Made by a program: the position numbers and the translations under genes. A model generated the notes under the pieces. It was not told the origin of the DNA. It did no database searches and was given only the letters and a program-made list of their open reading frames with translations. Of a stretch of 64,000 bases of DNA, positions 35,495 to 44,798 are shown one piece after another (positions within the stretch are counted from its first letter, which is position 1; every line of letters begins with the position of its first letter). The DNA is from Bacillus sp. FJAT-27225 (lineage in GTDB: Bacteria > Bacillota > Bacilli > Bacillales > Cytobacillaceae), in assembly GCF_001685025.1 (NCBI RefSeq), contig NZ_MAYU01000001.1, positions 405,359 through 469,358 on the forward strand, in the 5' to 3' direction.

Positions 35495-37420
35495 TCAATC
35501 CTCGTGCTTCAACACAATGTCTTCGTGTCTCTTTGAAAGGATTTTGCTCGTTTTTCGATAGTGTTTCGATTTAAAAACAATATCAAAATCATAGTCTTCT
35601 GGGTATAGCTCCCTAGCCGGTATGTGCAGCTTTAATCGTTTGTGATTAATCGTATGCTTTTCACCCTTAACCTGAACAATATAATTTCCCTGTTCATCCG
35701 GGCCTTTATAGACAATACCGTGTTCATCAGCGGGGGATATGGTGACATTGTCTCCCATTGAGAAACGCTCAACTTGGGCATCCGTTTTTAGAACAGGCTT
35801 TTTACGCTTCTGGTGCTTGTTAACAATCATCTGCCTCTCCATGTCTTTCTTTTTGTACTCTTCTATTGGGACTTCGGAGTACACCTTCATTTCTTTATAC
35901 GTAATTTGGTGAGCCCTTTCAATTAGCTTTGGATGAATTCCAAGTTTAAGGGCAATCGCAAATGCCTGGCTTTCCCCGCCTTTGCCAATAGTAAGCCGAT
36001 ATGTCGGTTTCAGTGTATCAAGATCAAACTCCATCGACCCGTTGATAAATCCTTCATGCCGATCGGCAAAATCCTTTATTTCACTATAATGGGTAGTTGC
36101 CAAAAGCGTCGCACCCTTTGCATAGAGCTGTTCAAGGATTGCTGTTGCAAGCCCCATACCCTCACCTGGGTCCGTTCCCGAACCCAACTCATCCAACAGG
36201 ACGAGCGACCTGTCATTGGTTTCCTTCAAAATCTCAATAATATTAACGATCCTCGAGCTAAATGTGCTCAGGTTTTCGGTAATGCTCTGGCCGTCACCGA
36301 TATCAACAAGGATATTCTGATAGACGGCTATTTCACTTCCTTCTGATACTGGCAAAAACAACCCGGACTGCGCCATTAATGCCAGGAGCCCTACTGTTTT
36401 AATAGAAACGGTCTTACCTCCTGTATTTGGCCCTGTAATGACGAGTGCATTCTCAGGTTCGCCCAGCTTAATGTTTAATGGAACTGCCCCCGCACCAAGC
36501 AAGGGGTGCCTAGCATCAATAAGCCTGATAATATGTGATTCGTTTACAGAAACCTTTCTCCCATCAATTGCCCTGCTATATTTGGCTTTTGCAAACAGAA
36601 AATCGTAATGAACCATTGTTTCTACTGCGAAGCCCAATTGCTGCTCATTTGCTTCCACCAGCCCGGTCAAATAGGTTAGGACTTTCTCTACCTCGGCTTC
36701 CTCATCAGATTTGAGCCAAAAAAGATCATCCTGATACGAGGAAATCTCTTCAGGCTCAATATATACGGTTGACCCGGATGCCGATGTATCGAGAGCCTTG
36801 CCTTTTACTTTCGTTCTGTATTCCTTTTTAATTGGGATAACATAACGTCCTTCTCGTTGGCTGACTGTATTTTCCTGTAGGTAGGTTTTGTATTTACTTG
36901 ATCGTACAAGCTGCTGGACTTTCTCTTTAAGCCGCTCCTCCTGGACTGCGATTTGCTTGCGCATTTTCAAAAGCTCCTTGCTCGCATAATCATCCACATT
37001 GCCATGCCGGATACAGCGGATGATTTCAGATGCCAATTCAGGGAGTTCATCAATAGAGTAAATATAGCTCGTCACCCTTGGTGCAACATACTCCTTGTCT
37101 TTCATAAATCGTTTCATTTTAGAGCAGCAATCCAAAAAGTCATATAGGCGGCTCAATTGCTCAGGCTTCAATGCTGCCCCTTTATTCAATCCTTTAAGAA
37201 GAGAGTCAATTCCCTCGAGGCCGTGCACCGGGACACTGGTACTAATTTTCATAATTTCAACGGCTTCGGACAATTCCCCGAGCAACGCTTCAATTTGCTT
37301 TACATTCGTCGAAGGCAGCAGGTTTGTGATTTTTTCTTTGCCTGCTGCAGTTAATGCATAGGCAGCCAATTTTTCTTTAATTTTTTCAAAATCAAGAACG
37401 TGAAAGGTGTGACTGTTCAT
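35495..37420 (-). CDS. MutS2-like protein lacking the Smr domain
   Basis: A 641-residue MutS2-family protein. MutS core and lever regions cover about residues 1-300; the ABC ATPase has Walker A GPNTGGKT (330-337), then LSTFSSRI, Walker B LVLLDELGSGTDPGEG and TTHYSEIKDFA. Classical MutS2 is about 780 residues and ends in a Smr nuclease; here a KOW-like segment (MGDNVTISPADEHGIVYKG) is followed by only about 45 residues. It may act on recombination intermediates or stalled ribosomes like MutS2, but without Smr cleavage. The ATG at 37420 has AGGAGG seven bases upstream. Confidence 0.85.
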   Translation of the reverse strand: MNSHTFHVLDFEKIKEKLAAYALTAAGKEKITNLLPSTNVKQIEALLGELSEAVEIMKISTSVPVHGLEGIDSLLKGLNKGAALKPEQLSRLYDFLDCCSKMKRFMKDKEYVAPRVTSYIYSIDELPELASEIIRCIRHGNVDDYASKELLKMRKQIAVQEERLKEKVQQLVRSSKYKTYLQENTVSQREGRYVIPIKKEYRTKVKGKALDTSASGSTVYIEPEEISSYQDDLFWLKSDEEAEVEKVLTYLTGLVEANEQQLGFAVETMVHYDFLFAKAKYSRAIDGRKVSVNESHIIRLIDARHPLLGAGAVPLNIKLGEPENALVITGPNTGGKTVSIKTVGLLALMAQSGLFLPVSEGSEIAVYQNILVDIGDGQSITENLSTFSSRIVNIIEILKETNDRSLVLLDELGSGTDPGEGMGLATAILEQLYAKGATLLATTHYSEIKDFADRHEGFINGSMEFDLDTLKPTYRLTIGKGGESQAFAIALKLGIHPKLIERAHQITYKEMKVYSEVPIEEYKKKDMERQMIVNKHQKRKKPVLKTDAQVERFSMGDNVTISPADEHGIVYKGPDEQGNYIVQVKGEKHTINHKRLKLHIPARELYPEDYDFDIVFKSKHYRKTSKILSKRHEDIVLKHED

Positions 37421-37436
37421 CTTCCATCCTCCTATA

Positions 37437-37495
37437 AAGTTAATGCGGGAATAAATAAAAATAGCCGCACTGAACAAGTCAGCGCGGCTTAAAGT
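37437..37495 (-). other. Solo repeat end and hairpin upstream of the MutS2-like gene
   Basis: On the minus strand TTCCCGCATTAA (37440-37451) matches the left end of the structured repeat, in opposite orientation, with no right end nearby. Next to it AGCCGCGCTGA and TCAGTGCGGCT form a hairpin followed by TATTTTTATTT on the minus strand, so a terminator or leader attenuator is possible. Confidence 0.45.
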
Positions 37496-37687
37496 AACGG
37501 AAAAAATCCGCTTCTACCCCTTAAAAAACCAAAATAAATAGCTGATGCACATTGTACACAGCCACAGTCGGTTAAAGGATTGCATGCTTGTATGTCCATT
37601 TGTTCTTAACTTCCATTTCTGGCCATGAGAAAATAAGCCTGCTATATGAGGCATTTTGGCCTGAAACGAGTTATCCAATTGTTTGGA

Positions 37688-37882
37688 TTAGTTAAGAACG
37701 GCTCCCGACATAAAACATACTCCCTTGGTAAAAAAATCAATTTCATGGCAATCGTAACACATGGTTGAGCTGAAAGTAAAGGGACAGCTGCCTAAACCTT
37801 TTGACAGCTGCTCTGATATCGTTTCTTCCGAATATTTTGCTGGCCTGCTTTCTGATGTACTCAGAATCTCAATCGTATCCAT
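37688..37882 (-). CDS. Hypothetical small Cys-containing protein
   Basis: About 64 residues, MDTIEILSTSESRPAKYSEE, with four cysteines in the C-terminal half (CPFTFSSTMCYDCHEID). No ribosome binding site is evident for ATG 37882 or the GTG at 37894, so the gene is doubtful. It follows the CoA-transferase gene on the same strand. Confidence 0.35.
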   Translation of the reverse strand: MDTIEILSTSESRPAKYSEETISEQLSKGLGSCPFTFSSTMCYDCHEIDFFTKGVCFMSGAVLN

Positions 37883-37916
37883 TAGGCAATACACGCTAAA
37901 TTATCTATTCTAACAA

Positions 37917-38576
37917 TTACCACTTCTTCAACTTGTTTGAGACCCGGAACGCTGCCCTTGTTTTTTTCCTGAGGTCTTCAATCGAAATACCATCGGCTGC
38001 TTCTATCAGTATCATTTCTCCATCCTGGATAGTAAACACTGCTAGTTCGGTAACGACCATTTGTGCGGGTTTCAGGCCTGTAATAGGATACTCCAGTTCT
38101 TTTACAAGCTTAGGCGCTCCTTCCTTGGAGAGGTGTGTCATCGCAACAATTATTTTTTTTGCTCCTGGTACAAGATCCATTGCCCCGCCAACTCCCAAGA
38201 TATCGGAACCAGGTACTGCCCAGTTGGCAATCTCTCCTTTCTCACTCACCTGGAGGGCTCCGAGAACAACCACATCAATATGACCGCCGCGTATCATCCC
38301 GAATGAATCCACGCTTGAAAAAATCGATGCTCCTGGATCGAGCGTGACTGGATGCTTGCTCGCGCTAATACAGTCCATATCAGTGCCTTCCGGAGATGGA
38401 GGAGGACCCATGCCAAGGATTCCGTTTTCCGAGTGAAGATAGACTCCTTGTTCTTTTGTTAAATAGTTTGGAATGAGCGTCGGAATCCCAACACCAAGAT
38501 TTACAATTTGACCCTTTTTAAGTTCCATAGCAACTCGTTGGGCAATTCGCTCTTTAGCTCGAATGTTTTTAGACAT
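37917..38576 (-). CDS. 3-oxoacid CoA-transferase family, subunit B
   Basis: About 219 residues, a complete beta subunit of family I CoA-transferases. VNLGVGIPTLIPNYL and HSENGILGMGP carry the catalytic glutamate (SENG). It moves CoA between acyl-CoA and a short-chain acid. The ATG at 38576 follows GGGGGCGAAGG. The alpha subunit, normally directly upstream, is absent from this window; a 53-residue gene stands there instead. Confidence 0.88.
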   Translation of the reverse strand: MSKNIRAKERIAQRVAMELKKGQIVNLGVGIPTLIPNYLTKEQGVYLHSENGILGMGPPPSPEGTDMDCISASKHPVTLDPGASIFSSVDSFGMIRGGHIDVVVLGALQVSEKGEIANWAVPGSDILGVGGAMDLVPGAKKIIVAMTHLSKEGAPKLVKELEYPITGLKPAQMVVTELAVFTIQDGEMILIEAADGISIEDLRKKTRAAFRVSNKLKKW

Positions 38577-38609
38577 ACCTTCGCCCCCTTTGCACAAAGT
38601 TAAAAGAAA

Positions 38610-38771
38610 TTAATTGCTTTTAGTGTTGCTCCTCAATTTATCCAGGGTAATGCGAATCACATCAATCCCTTCAATAAAAATCCCTGCCATGGTGGATGAG
38701 GTAGTGATTCCTTCAACCGCGAATTCTTGTTTTCGAAAAACATCCTCACGCCGAGGGCATTTTCTTGCCAT
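38610..38771 (-). CDS. Small protein translationally coupled to the amine oxidase
   Basis: A 53-residue protein MARKCPRREDVFRKQEFAVE then GITTSSTMAGIFIEGIDVIR. Its ATG overlaps the stop of the amine oxidase as TAATG, and the CoA-transferase gene starts 33 bp after its stop, so all three look like one operon. Not recognised; not a CoA-transferase alpha-subunit remnant that I can see. Confidence 0.6.
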   Translation of the reverse strand: MARKCPRREDVFRKQEFAVEGITTSSTMAGIFIEGIDVIRITLDKLRSNTKSN

Positions 38772-40087
38772 TAAGGAATCTCTTTTAATTGGATACTTTT
38801 GTGAACCTTCCTGGCTGTTGTTAATCCGGATTCAATTGCTCCGTCCATAAAGCTGGCCCAGCCCTTCGCAAAAGTCGTCCCTGCCAGATAAATGCAATTT
38901 TCCGGACTGTTCCACTCCTCAAAGTAATTGGTTAGCTGGTTCGGTTTCAGCATTGGCCATGCCTCTTTTGAAAAATCGTCATTTACCCAGTCATGCCCCG
39001 TACTTTCCAACACTTCAACATCTGGAATCCAATACTTCAATGCCGCTTCAACCGCTTCACGGTCATTCGGATTGAGCCTGTCAGCCCGAGTGCCAAATCC
39101 AACGATAATGCTGTTTCCATCCACATACCGGTCCAGATGGACTGAATTAAGAGGATACTCTCCTGGTGCCAATGCATCGAAAGGTTCCAACTCTCCCCTC
39201 AGCCTTGCCCAGACTTTAACTCCTTTGGACATTTGGCCTTCCTGTGACGCATTCATTTTTGCGGTGGAAAGCGGCGGTTCAAACAGAATATCTTTTAGGA
39301 CTGTCATAGGGACTGTTACAATCACTGCGCGTGCCTTATAAGTTGTTCCATCAGCAGTCGATACAGCAGCACATCCAGCGCTGTGCCTGATTTGTGTGAC
39401 CATAGTCGACAGTCTGATATCAGCGGCAGCAGCATCTGCAATTGCTTGAATAAGGGATTGTGTTCCATCCTTTAACCTGTAAGTTGAAATCATTGAACCA
39501 TGATTTGACCAGTCCCCTTGGGAAAAGACCCACCAGCGAAAAATCTGGCTTGCCGCCCCTTCGCTCGGCGGCCCGCAGAAATCAGAAGCGATCCAGCCAT
39601 GGAGAATATCGTATTCTTCTTCATTTAGCCCAAAGTCGTTCATGAATTGCTCTGCAGAAATGCCGTCGACTTCCTTAATTAAAGGAGAATGAAGTGGTGA
39701 ATATGGGAAAGGCAAATAGTTTGAACTTACACACATTAGCTTTCCTGCAGTCTCTCTTATTTTTTTCCTATATTCAGCTACGGTCGAGCAACGCGCCTGC
39801 CCGGCCGAAATCCAATACACTTTCTTTGGCTTCGGTCCTGACACAATCTCAAGCCCGTATCTCGTTATCTCAGCCCAAACATGCGGCTGGTGCCAATGGA
39901 CGTATGTCCCGCCCATTTCCAAGTCCGAATCCAATCTGGAATCTACCCAGGTCCTTCCGCCAAGCCGGGCCCGCGCCTCTAAAACTAGCACTCTATAACC
40001 TAAAAGACGGAGTTCCCTCGCCGCTGTCAGCCCGGAAAAACCGCCCCCTACAACGATCACATCATAGTCCTCATGCCCTGCTAGCAT
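38771..40087 (-). CDS. Flavin monoamine oxidase family protein
   Basis: About 438 residues. The FAD-binding Rossmann motif VIVVGGGFSGLTAARELRL is followed by LEARARLGGRTW, the amine-oxidase signature, and the C-terminal FAD contact YLAGTTFAKGWASFMDGAIE. It oxidises amines to aldehydes with H2O2 release; polyamine, monoamine or amino acid substrates cannot be separated. ATG 40087 has GGAGG eight bases upstream. First gene of the amine oxidase, 53-residue protein, CoA-transferase B group. Confidence 0.85.
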   Translation of the reverse strand: MLAGHEDYDVIVVGGGFSGLTAARELRLLGYRVLVLEARARLGGRTWVDSRLDSDLEMGGTYVHWHQPHVWAEITRYGLEIVSGPKPKKVYWISAGQARCSTVAEYRKKIRETAGKLMCVSSNYLPFPYSPLHSPLIKEVDGISAEQFMNDFGLNEEEYDILHGWIASDFCGPPSEGAASQIFRWWVFSQGDWSNHGSMISTYRLKDGTQSLIQAIADAAAADIRLSTMVTQIRHSAGCAAVSTADGTTYKARAVIVTVPMTVLKDILFEPPLSTAKMNASQEGQMSKGVKVWARLRGELEPFDALAPGEYPLNSVHLDRYVDGNSIIVGFGTRADRLNPNDREAVEAALKYWIPDVEVLESTGHDWVNDDFSKEAWPMLKPNQLTNYFEEWNSPENCIYLAGTTFAKGWASFMDGAIESGLTTARKVHKSIQLKEIP

Positions 40088-40331
40088 CCGCTTCCCCCTC
40101 CACACCTAAATCAGCTTTTACTATTAATAGGTATGAATCGTTTGAAGAGATAAGTAGTGATGGAAATAAATAATTGGAAGTGGAGGTAGCATTATTTGCC
40201 TGTGATGAATTTTGCTTCGGTCGCACCCTGTATTGTCCATACTACTGTTTGGCTGTGGATTTTCAGCACCTATTCAACTTATTTTGGCCACTCAACAGCC
40301 TGCACTTTTTGCAGACAATAAGTAATGGAAC

Positions 40332-40362
40332 AAAAAAAGTCTCCTTGGTAACCGAAGGAGAC
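40332..40362 (-). terminator. Terminator of the DUF429 gene
   Basis: On the minus strand GTCTCCTT, loop, AAGGAGAC, then seven T. The remaining 240 bp up to the amine oxidase start show nothing else. Confidence 0.9.
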
Positions 40363-40370
40363 GCTGCAGC

Positions 40371-41135
40371 TTATGTAAACTTTAACCTTTCCAAATTTTC
40401 TTTTGAAAAATGATAAATCCATCCATCAAGGTTTCTAACTGGCTCTACAAGAGGAGGAAGGAGTGTGCCGCCCATTCCAAAGGCAACCGCATAGAGAGCG
40501 CAGATAGCTGCATCATATACATCTGTTCCCGGCTCTGCCGTTGGAGGGAGATATTTTTTTATTCCTGGAAAAGCTTCTGAGGACTTTCTTTCTTTAACAA
40601 GAGCCGGGTATACCTCCAAAATAATCTTGTTGTTTCTTGGATTTTGAGGATGAAAGGGATAGGTAAGGAAATTCTCCCTTTTTTCCCACTTCCTGATATG
40701 TGACATTGCAACGGTTGCATTGTTTCCAATCCTGTCGAAAGTAGCGGAAAGTGGGTTTTTTCCAAATACGCTATGAATATGACGATCTGTATCCCGATAT
40801 GCGAATATATTATCAATTTCCCTTGCCGGCTTTCGAATCCCGGCATCAGCACCTTTAAGCAGCCCGACAAACGCGGCAGGAAAGCAGAGTGGCGCATCCA
40901 CCCCAATTATAATTTTCGTATCTTCGTTGTCAGGCAGAACTGTTCCTCCTGAAACCGCATGTATTAAATCTTTAATTTCCAGCATGCCGGCGTCGGGGAT
41001 GGAAATGGAAGATGGCGTACCAACCCATTCCACCTGATCCTTGCCTTCCTTCCAGACACAAACCGCAACGCCATGGTTATTACCTAGCCAGCCGCCGACG
41101 TCCCAGCCAATTCCAATTACTTTTGAAACATTCAT
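40371..41135 (-). CDS. DUF429 family protein (RNase H-like fold)
   Basis: About 254 residues. GIGWDVGGWLGNNHGVAV opens an RNase H-like fold with its first aspartate; IIIGVDAPL supplies the second acidic strand; DVYDAAICALYAVA the last. DUF429 members are predicted nucleases of unknown role. Start at ATG 41135 or GTG 41141; GGAG upstream fits both poorly. It follows the dioxygenase gene by about 16 bp, probably one operon. Confidence 0.75.
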   Translation of the reverse strand: MNVSKVIGIGWDVGGWLGNNHGVAVCVWKEGKDQVEWVGTPSSISIPDAGMLEIKDLIHAVSGGTVLPDNEDTKIIIGVDAPLCFPAAFVGLLKGADAGIRKPAREIDNIFAYRDTDRHIHSVFGKNPLSATFDRIGNNATVAMSHIRKWEKRENFLTYPFHPQNPRNNKIILEVYPALVKERKSSEAFPGIKKYLPPTAEPGTDVYDAAICALYAVAFGMGGTLLPPLVEPVRNLDGWIYHFSKENLERLKFT

Positions 41136-41151
41136 ATGCACGCGGCTCCGA

Positions 41152-42129
41152 TTAATCGAGTTCCAGCGGTCTAAGACTCGCTTCTATTTCAGCCCGCTTT
41201 GGCTCGAGATAAGGAGGCAAAGCAAGCTTTTCCCCAAGTGAATCGACCGGTTCATCAGCCGCAAATCCTGGCGTATCCGTCGATAGCTCAAATAGGATAT
41301 GGTTTGGTTCCCTAAAATAGAGCGCCTTGAAATAATAACGCTCCACTTCACCTGAGTTCATTAGCCCGCTCGCCTTTATTTTTTCAACCCATCGTGCAAA
41401 TTCCTGTTCATTCGGCACCCTAAAGGCAACATGATGGACGCCCCCACGTCCAAGCCGTTCACGTGGAAGGTCCGGACGCGATTCGAGATGCACTTCAGCT
41501 CCTGAACCGCCCTCGCCTGTAGCGTATACTTGTATGTCGGGAAACTCACCGGATGGGGAGGGGTACGACCCGACATATCGGAAACCCATTATGCTAGTCA
41601 ACACATTCATTGTTGGTGCCGGGTCGCCGACTGTCAATGTAACCGGGCCCAGTCCGACGATTGCATATTCAGCAGGAACATCCGACCCAGCCCACGGCTG
41701 CCCCGGAGCTACACCGACTTCTCGATTATCCGCAACCAGAAACAGCCTGGTTCCCTCATGGTCCTGGAACTCAAGCACATCCCGTCCCGCTCGCTGTGAT
41801 CGTTCTTTGTGATAGACACCAAGCTCTTCAAAGCGATTTTTCCAGTAATGAAGTGACTCTACATCCCGTACACGGAGAGAAGTAGATGATATGCTTGACC
41901 TTCCCGGATGAGTCCTTCCAAGTGAAGGAATATCAAAGAAAGTTATTTCCGTTCCTGGGCTGCCAACAGCGTCCCCATAAAAGAGATGGTACGATTCGGT
42001 ATTATCTTGATTCACTGTCTTTTTGACAAGCCGCAGGCCCAGCACCTTTGTGTAAAAGGCGAAATTCTTTTCAGCCTTTGCTGTTAACAGTGACACATGA
42101 TGGAGTCCAAGCAGATTCACATCGCTCAC
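41152..42129 (-). CDS. Ring-cleaving dioxygenase, glyoxalase superfamily (MhqO-like)
   Basis: A 325-residue protein of four glyoxalase/VOC modules in two halves. LLGLHHVSLLTAKAEKN gives the first metal histidine; GGVHHVAFRVPNEQEFARW and a late FREPNHILFEL give the other histidine and glutamate of the metal site. Close in pattern to MhqO/MhqA of Bacillus, which open catechol or hydroquinone rings during quinone stress. A MarR-type MhqR is not in view, so regulation is unknown. Confidence 0.85.
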   Translation of the reverse strand: MSDVNLLGLHHVSLLTAKAEKNFAFYTKVLGLRLVKKTVNQDNTESYHLFYGDAVGSPGTEITFFDIPSLGRTHPGRSSISSTSLRVRDVESLHYWKNRFEELGVYHKERSQRAGRDVLEFQDHEGTRLFLVADNREVGVAPGQPWAGSDVPAEYAIVGLGPVTLTVGDPAPTMNVLTSIMGFRYVGSYPSPSGEFPDIQVYATGEGGSGAEVHLESRPDLPRERLGRGGVHHVAFRVPNEQEFARWVEKIKASGLMNSGEVERYYFKALYFREPNHILFELSTDTPGFAADEPVDSLGEKLALPPYLEPKRAEIEASLRPLELD

Positions 42130-42387
42130 CCTTTCTGTTAAAAACTTATTTTCATAGTAGCAGTTTGTGTTGAGATATGAAAAACAATCGGCTTTCAGAG
42201 AGGTAAAACTTCTTTAAAATGAAATCGGTTAAAACGTATACATGAAGTAGGTCTCTTAAAATGTTCAGTACCAGTAAATAATAGAAATTCCAGGTGAATT
42301 TGCGGCAAGTTGCTGCTATTGGGACATATGTATTGAAGTCCTTTTAAGGAGCGAATAGTATAGTTTAGCGAACTGGTTTTGGAGGGG

Positions 42388-42568
42388 CGCTTTTGTACTA
42401 TTTAATGGACGGAACCTGCTTTTAGCAAGGAGGGTTTCGTCGCATAAATCTTTTTATTGGACGGAAAGGCATCTTGCAACCTGGTGTTGCGTCCCATATA
42501 TCTTTTTTATGGGACGAAACGGCATAAAGCGAGTAGAGCTCCGTCTCATAAAAATTATATATGAACGA
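42388..42568. repeat. Degenerate tandem hairpin array, period 51-52 bp
   Basis: Units begin at about 42388, 42439, 42490 and 42542. The best one is CGTCCCATA, loop TATCTTTTT, TATGGGACG. The others keep CGTCNCAT...ATNNGACG or worse. Between hairpins lie about 25 bases such as AAACGGCATAAAGCGAG. The other parts of this 548-bp gap (42130-42380 and 42570-42640) show nothing. Confidence 0.65.
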
Positions 42569-42639
42569 ATCGCCATTTTCCGAGAAGTGATTCTCCCAAT
42601 TATGTTTCTATAAAATCCAAGGACAAGTGATTACTTTAT

Positions 42640-42674
42640 TAAAAAGAATCCCCGCCATCATTAGGCGGGGATTC
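42640..42674 (-). terminator. Terminator of the Mn-catalase gene
   Basis: GAATCCCCGCC and GGCGGGGATTC form an 11-bp stem next to the stop codon, followed on the minus strand by TTTTTAATAA. Confidence 0.95.
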
Positions 42675-42677
42675 CTC

Positions 42678-43532
42678 CTATCTATTCAAATCACTTAGCC
42701 CAGGTGCATGCTCATTAGGTAGCTCAGGCATCGTCGGAACAGGGAATCCTTCTGGCGGAGCTACAACCTGAAGCTCCCCATCGTTCCTGCTCGGCGACTT
42801 GCCACTAAAGATTTCTGCCACCAATGTATCATCAAGCCTGAAGTTAAAGAAAGCATTATGGAAGCCCATATCTACATATTTTTTGCACTCGGGATATTTG
42901 TTAATATCATAATTCGGCACAGGGAACAATTTACCCCAATCAACCCCGAGCGTCTCAAGAGCCTTTGCGAATGCATTCTGGTGTGCATTATCGCGCACAA
43001 TCAGGAATGCAAGCGTCTCACGGAACGTTTTATTCGTACTCATCTCATAAATACGTGACTTCTGTAAGACACCAGTAGACTCAAGTGTAAGGTTCGATAA
43101 TAAATTTCCAACCAGATTGCCATGGTCGTAAACCCATGACCCATTCCAAGGGTTTCCGGCCGCATCCTCCGGAACCGACGCTTGCGCCCCGATGATATAA
43201 TGATGGGGGTTCGCATGCATAACGGGATCCTGCAGCGGAGCACCGCTTGGACTCGCTGATCCAGCACCCGGCTCGCCTGATTCATTCAGCAAATGATTAA
43301 TGGTCGTCTGAACCAATTCGACGTGGGCAATTTCCTCGAGGAAAATTCCTCGCAGCAAATCGCGAAACTTCTTATCGGTCCCACGAAAGTTCGAGCTTTG
43401 GAAAAAGAATTGCATCATCGTTCTCATTTCACCAAAATGGCCGCCGAGGATTTCCTGCATTACCTTCGCTGCAGCAGGATCCGGTTTGTCGGGCGTAATA
43501 ATATTAATCAAATCTTCCCTGTAAAAATACAT
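42678..43532 (-). CDS. Manganese catalase
   Basis: A 284-residue ferritin-like protein. The first metal glutamate lies in GGHFGEMRTMMQF, then GIFLEEIAHVELV gives E-x2-H; a later DNAHQNAFAKALE supplies another metal site. It dismutates H2O2 with a dinuclear Mn centre. The nearby flavin amine oxidase (an H2O2 producer) makes a protective link plausible, but they are separate operons. Bacillus homologues include spore coat-associated CotJC and YdbD. Confidence 0.9.
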   Translation of the reverse strand: MYFYREDLINIITPDKPDPAAAKVMQEILGGHFGEMRTMMQFFFQSSNFRGTDKKFRDLLRGIFLEEIAHVELVQTTINHLLNESGEPGAGSASPSGAPLQDPVMHANPHHYIIGAQASVPEDAAGNPWNGSWVYDHGNLVGNLLSNLTLESTGVLQKSRIYEMSTNKTFRETLAFLIVRDNAHQNAFAKALETLGVDWGKLFPVPNYDINKYPECKKYVDMGFHNAFFNFRLDDTLVAEIFSGKSPSRNDGELQVVAPPEGFPVPTMPELPNEHAPGLSDLNR

Positions 43533-43636
43533 TCTTCTACCCCACTTTCATAATTCGGCTCAAACATAGCCGTTTCTGTTAACTTGCGCAACCCTACACC
43601 AAACATGCACAAGAATGGGGTTTTATAGACTTTTTT

Positions 43637-43669
43637 GTAAAAACTGGGCCTGCACTTTTGCGCAGACCC
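43637..43669 (-). terminator. Terminator of the dehydrogenase gene
   Basis: GGGTCTGC and GCAGGCCC pair with one mismatch, followed on the minus strand by AGTTTTTAC. Confidence 0.75.
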
Positions 43670-43685
43670 TGTACATCTAATGCGA

Positions 43686-44678
43686 TTAATCGATAACAAA
43701 GCCAACTTTCCCTAGCTGCTCTGCTTTTTCCAGTAAATCAAATGCTCTTCCGTATTCCTCAAGAGGGAACATCCCTTCAATAACAGGCCGTACCCCGTGC
43801 TTTTCAATAAAAGCGAGCATCTCCCGATATTCTTCGGCACTGCCCATTGTAGATCCAAGCATATTGAATTGCCCATAAAAAAAGCTTCGTAAATTGAAGT
43901 CGACTACATCACCTGCTGATGCCCCGAACGTAACGATCGTTCCGCCTGGCCTCAAACAGGCGAGAGACTTATTAAAGGTTGCTGCACCGATTGATTCAAT
44001 AACAACATCAACCTTTTCTCCCGATAAGGCTTCAGCCCAATCACTATTGCTGTCAAAAGCCTTGTCCGCCCCAAGCTCCAGCGCCCGTTTACACTTTTGT
44101 TCGGAGCGGGAGCTGACATAGACAGTGGCACCCACTGCTTTGGCCATCTGCAGCATGAAAGTCGCAACTCCGCCTCCAATGCCGGGAATGAAGATTTTCA
44201 TGCCTTCCCTGATTTTAGCCCTTGTGAACAGGACCCGGAAAGCGGTTAGGGCGGCGAGGGAAAGCACGCCAGCCTCCTCCCAAGTCAGGAACCCGGGTTT
44301 TGGAAGTGCATTTTCCGCTGGGACAATAACATATTGTGCGAAGGTGCCATTGGATGGATGTCCAAGAATTTCGAATCCCTCTGGCGGAGCGTCACTATTA
44401 TTCTTCCAGCCAATCCCCGGATTGATGATAACCTCTTGCCCCACTGAAAGTTCATTTACGCCATGTCCAACCGCATCGATAATCCCTGCGCCATCAGAAC
44501 CGATTACTAAAGGCGGCTCTGTTTCCTTGTGCCGCTCAAGTGTTATCAGGTCACGGTGATTCATTCCGGCGGATTTCAGTCTGATTCTTACTTCATTTTT
44601 GCCTGGTTCGGGAAGCTCCATCTCCCTTACGGCCAACCCTTCAATTCCGGTTTTAACTTCATGGACAAGTGCTTTCAC
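43686..44678 (-). CDS. Zinc-type alcohol dehydrogenase-like/quinone oxidoreductase (MDR family, YogA-like)
   Basis: A 330-residue medium-chain dehydrogenase. GroES-like N-terminus with GMNHRDLITLERH and VIGSDGAGIIDAVG; NAD(P)-binding IPGIGGGVATFMLQMAKAVG at about residue 165. The four-cysteine structural zinc lobe is missing, so it resembles the YogA or quinone-reductase branch. Substrate unknown. Monocistronic. Confidence 0.8.
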   Translation of the reverse strand: MKALVHEVKTGIEGLAVREMELPEPGKNEVRIRLKSAGMNHRDLITLERHKETEPPLVIGSDGAGIIDAVGHGVNELSVGQEVIINPGIGWKNNSDAPPEGFEILGHPSNGTFAQYVIVPAENALPKPGFLTWEEAGVLSLAALTAFRVLFTRAKIREGMKIFIPGIGGGVATFMLQMAKAVGATVYVSSRSEQKCKRALELGADKAFDSNSDWAEALSGEKVDVVIESIGAATFNKSLACLRPGGTIVTFGASAGDVVDFNLRSFFYGQFNMLGSTMGSAEEYREMLAFIEKHGVRPVIEGMFPLEEYGRAFDLLEKAEQLGKVGFVID

Positions 44679-44754
44679 GACAAATCACCTCATTTATTAT
44701 GTATCACTCCAACTCCATTTTGGCTTAATTTTCCGGAAAGCGCACTTTTTTTGC

Positions 44755-44791
44755 ACTAAAAAAGAACACCTGTATTTTGCTTCAGGTGTTC
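44755..44791 (-). terminator. Terminator of the lipoprotein gene
   Basis: GAACACCTG and CAGGTGTTC stem followed on the minus strand by TTTTTTAG. Confidence 0.9.
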
Positions 44792-44798
44792 ATAGTAA

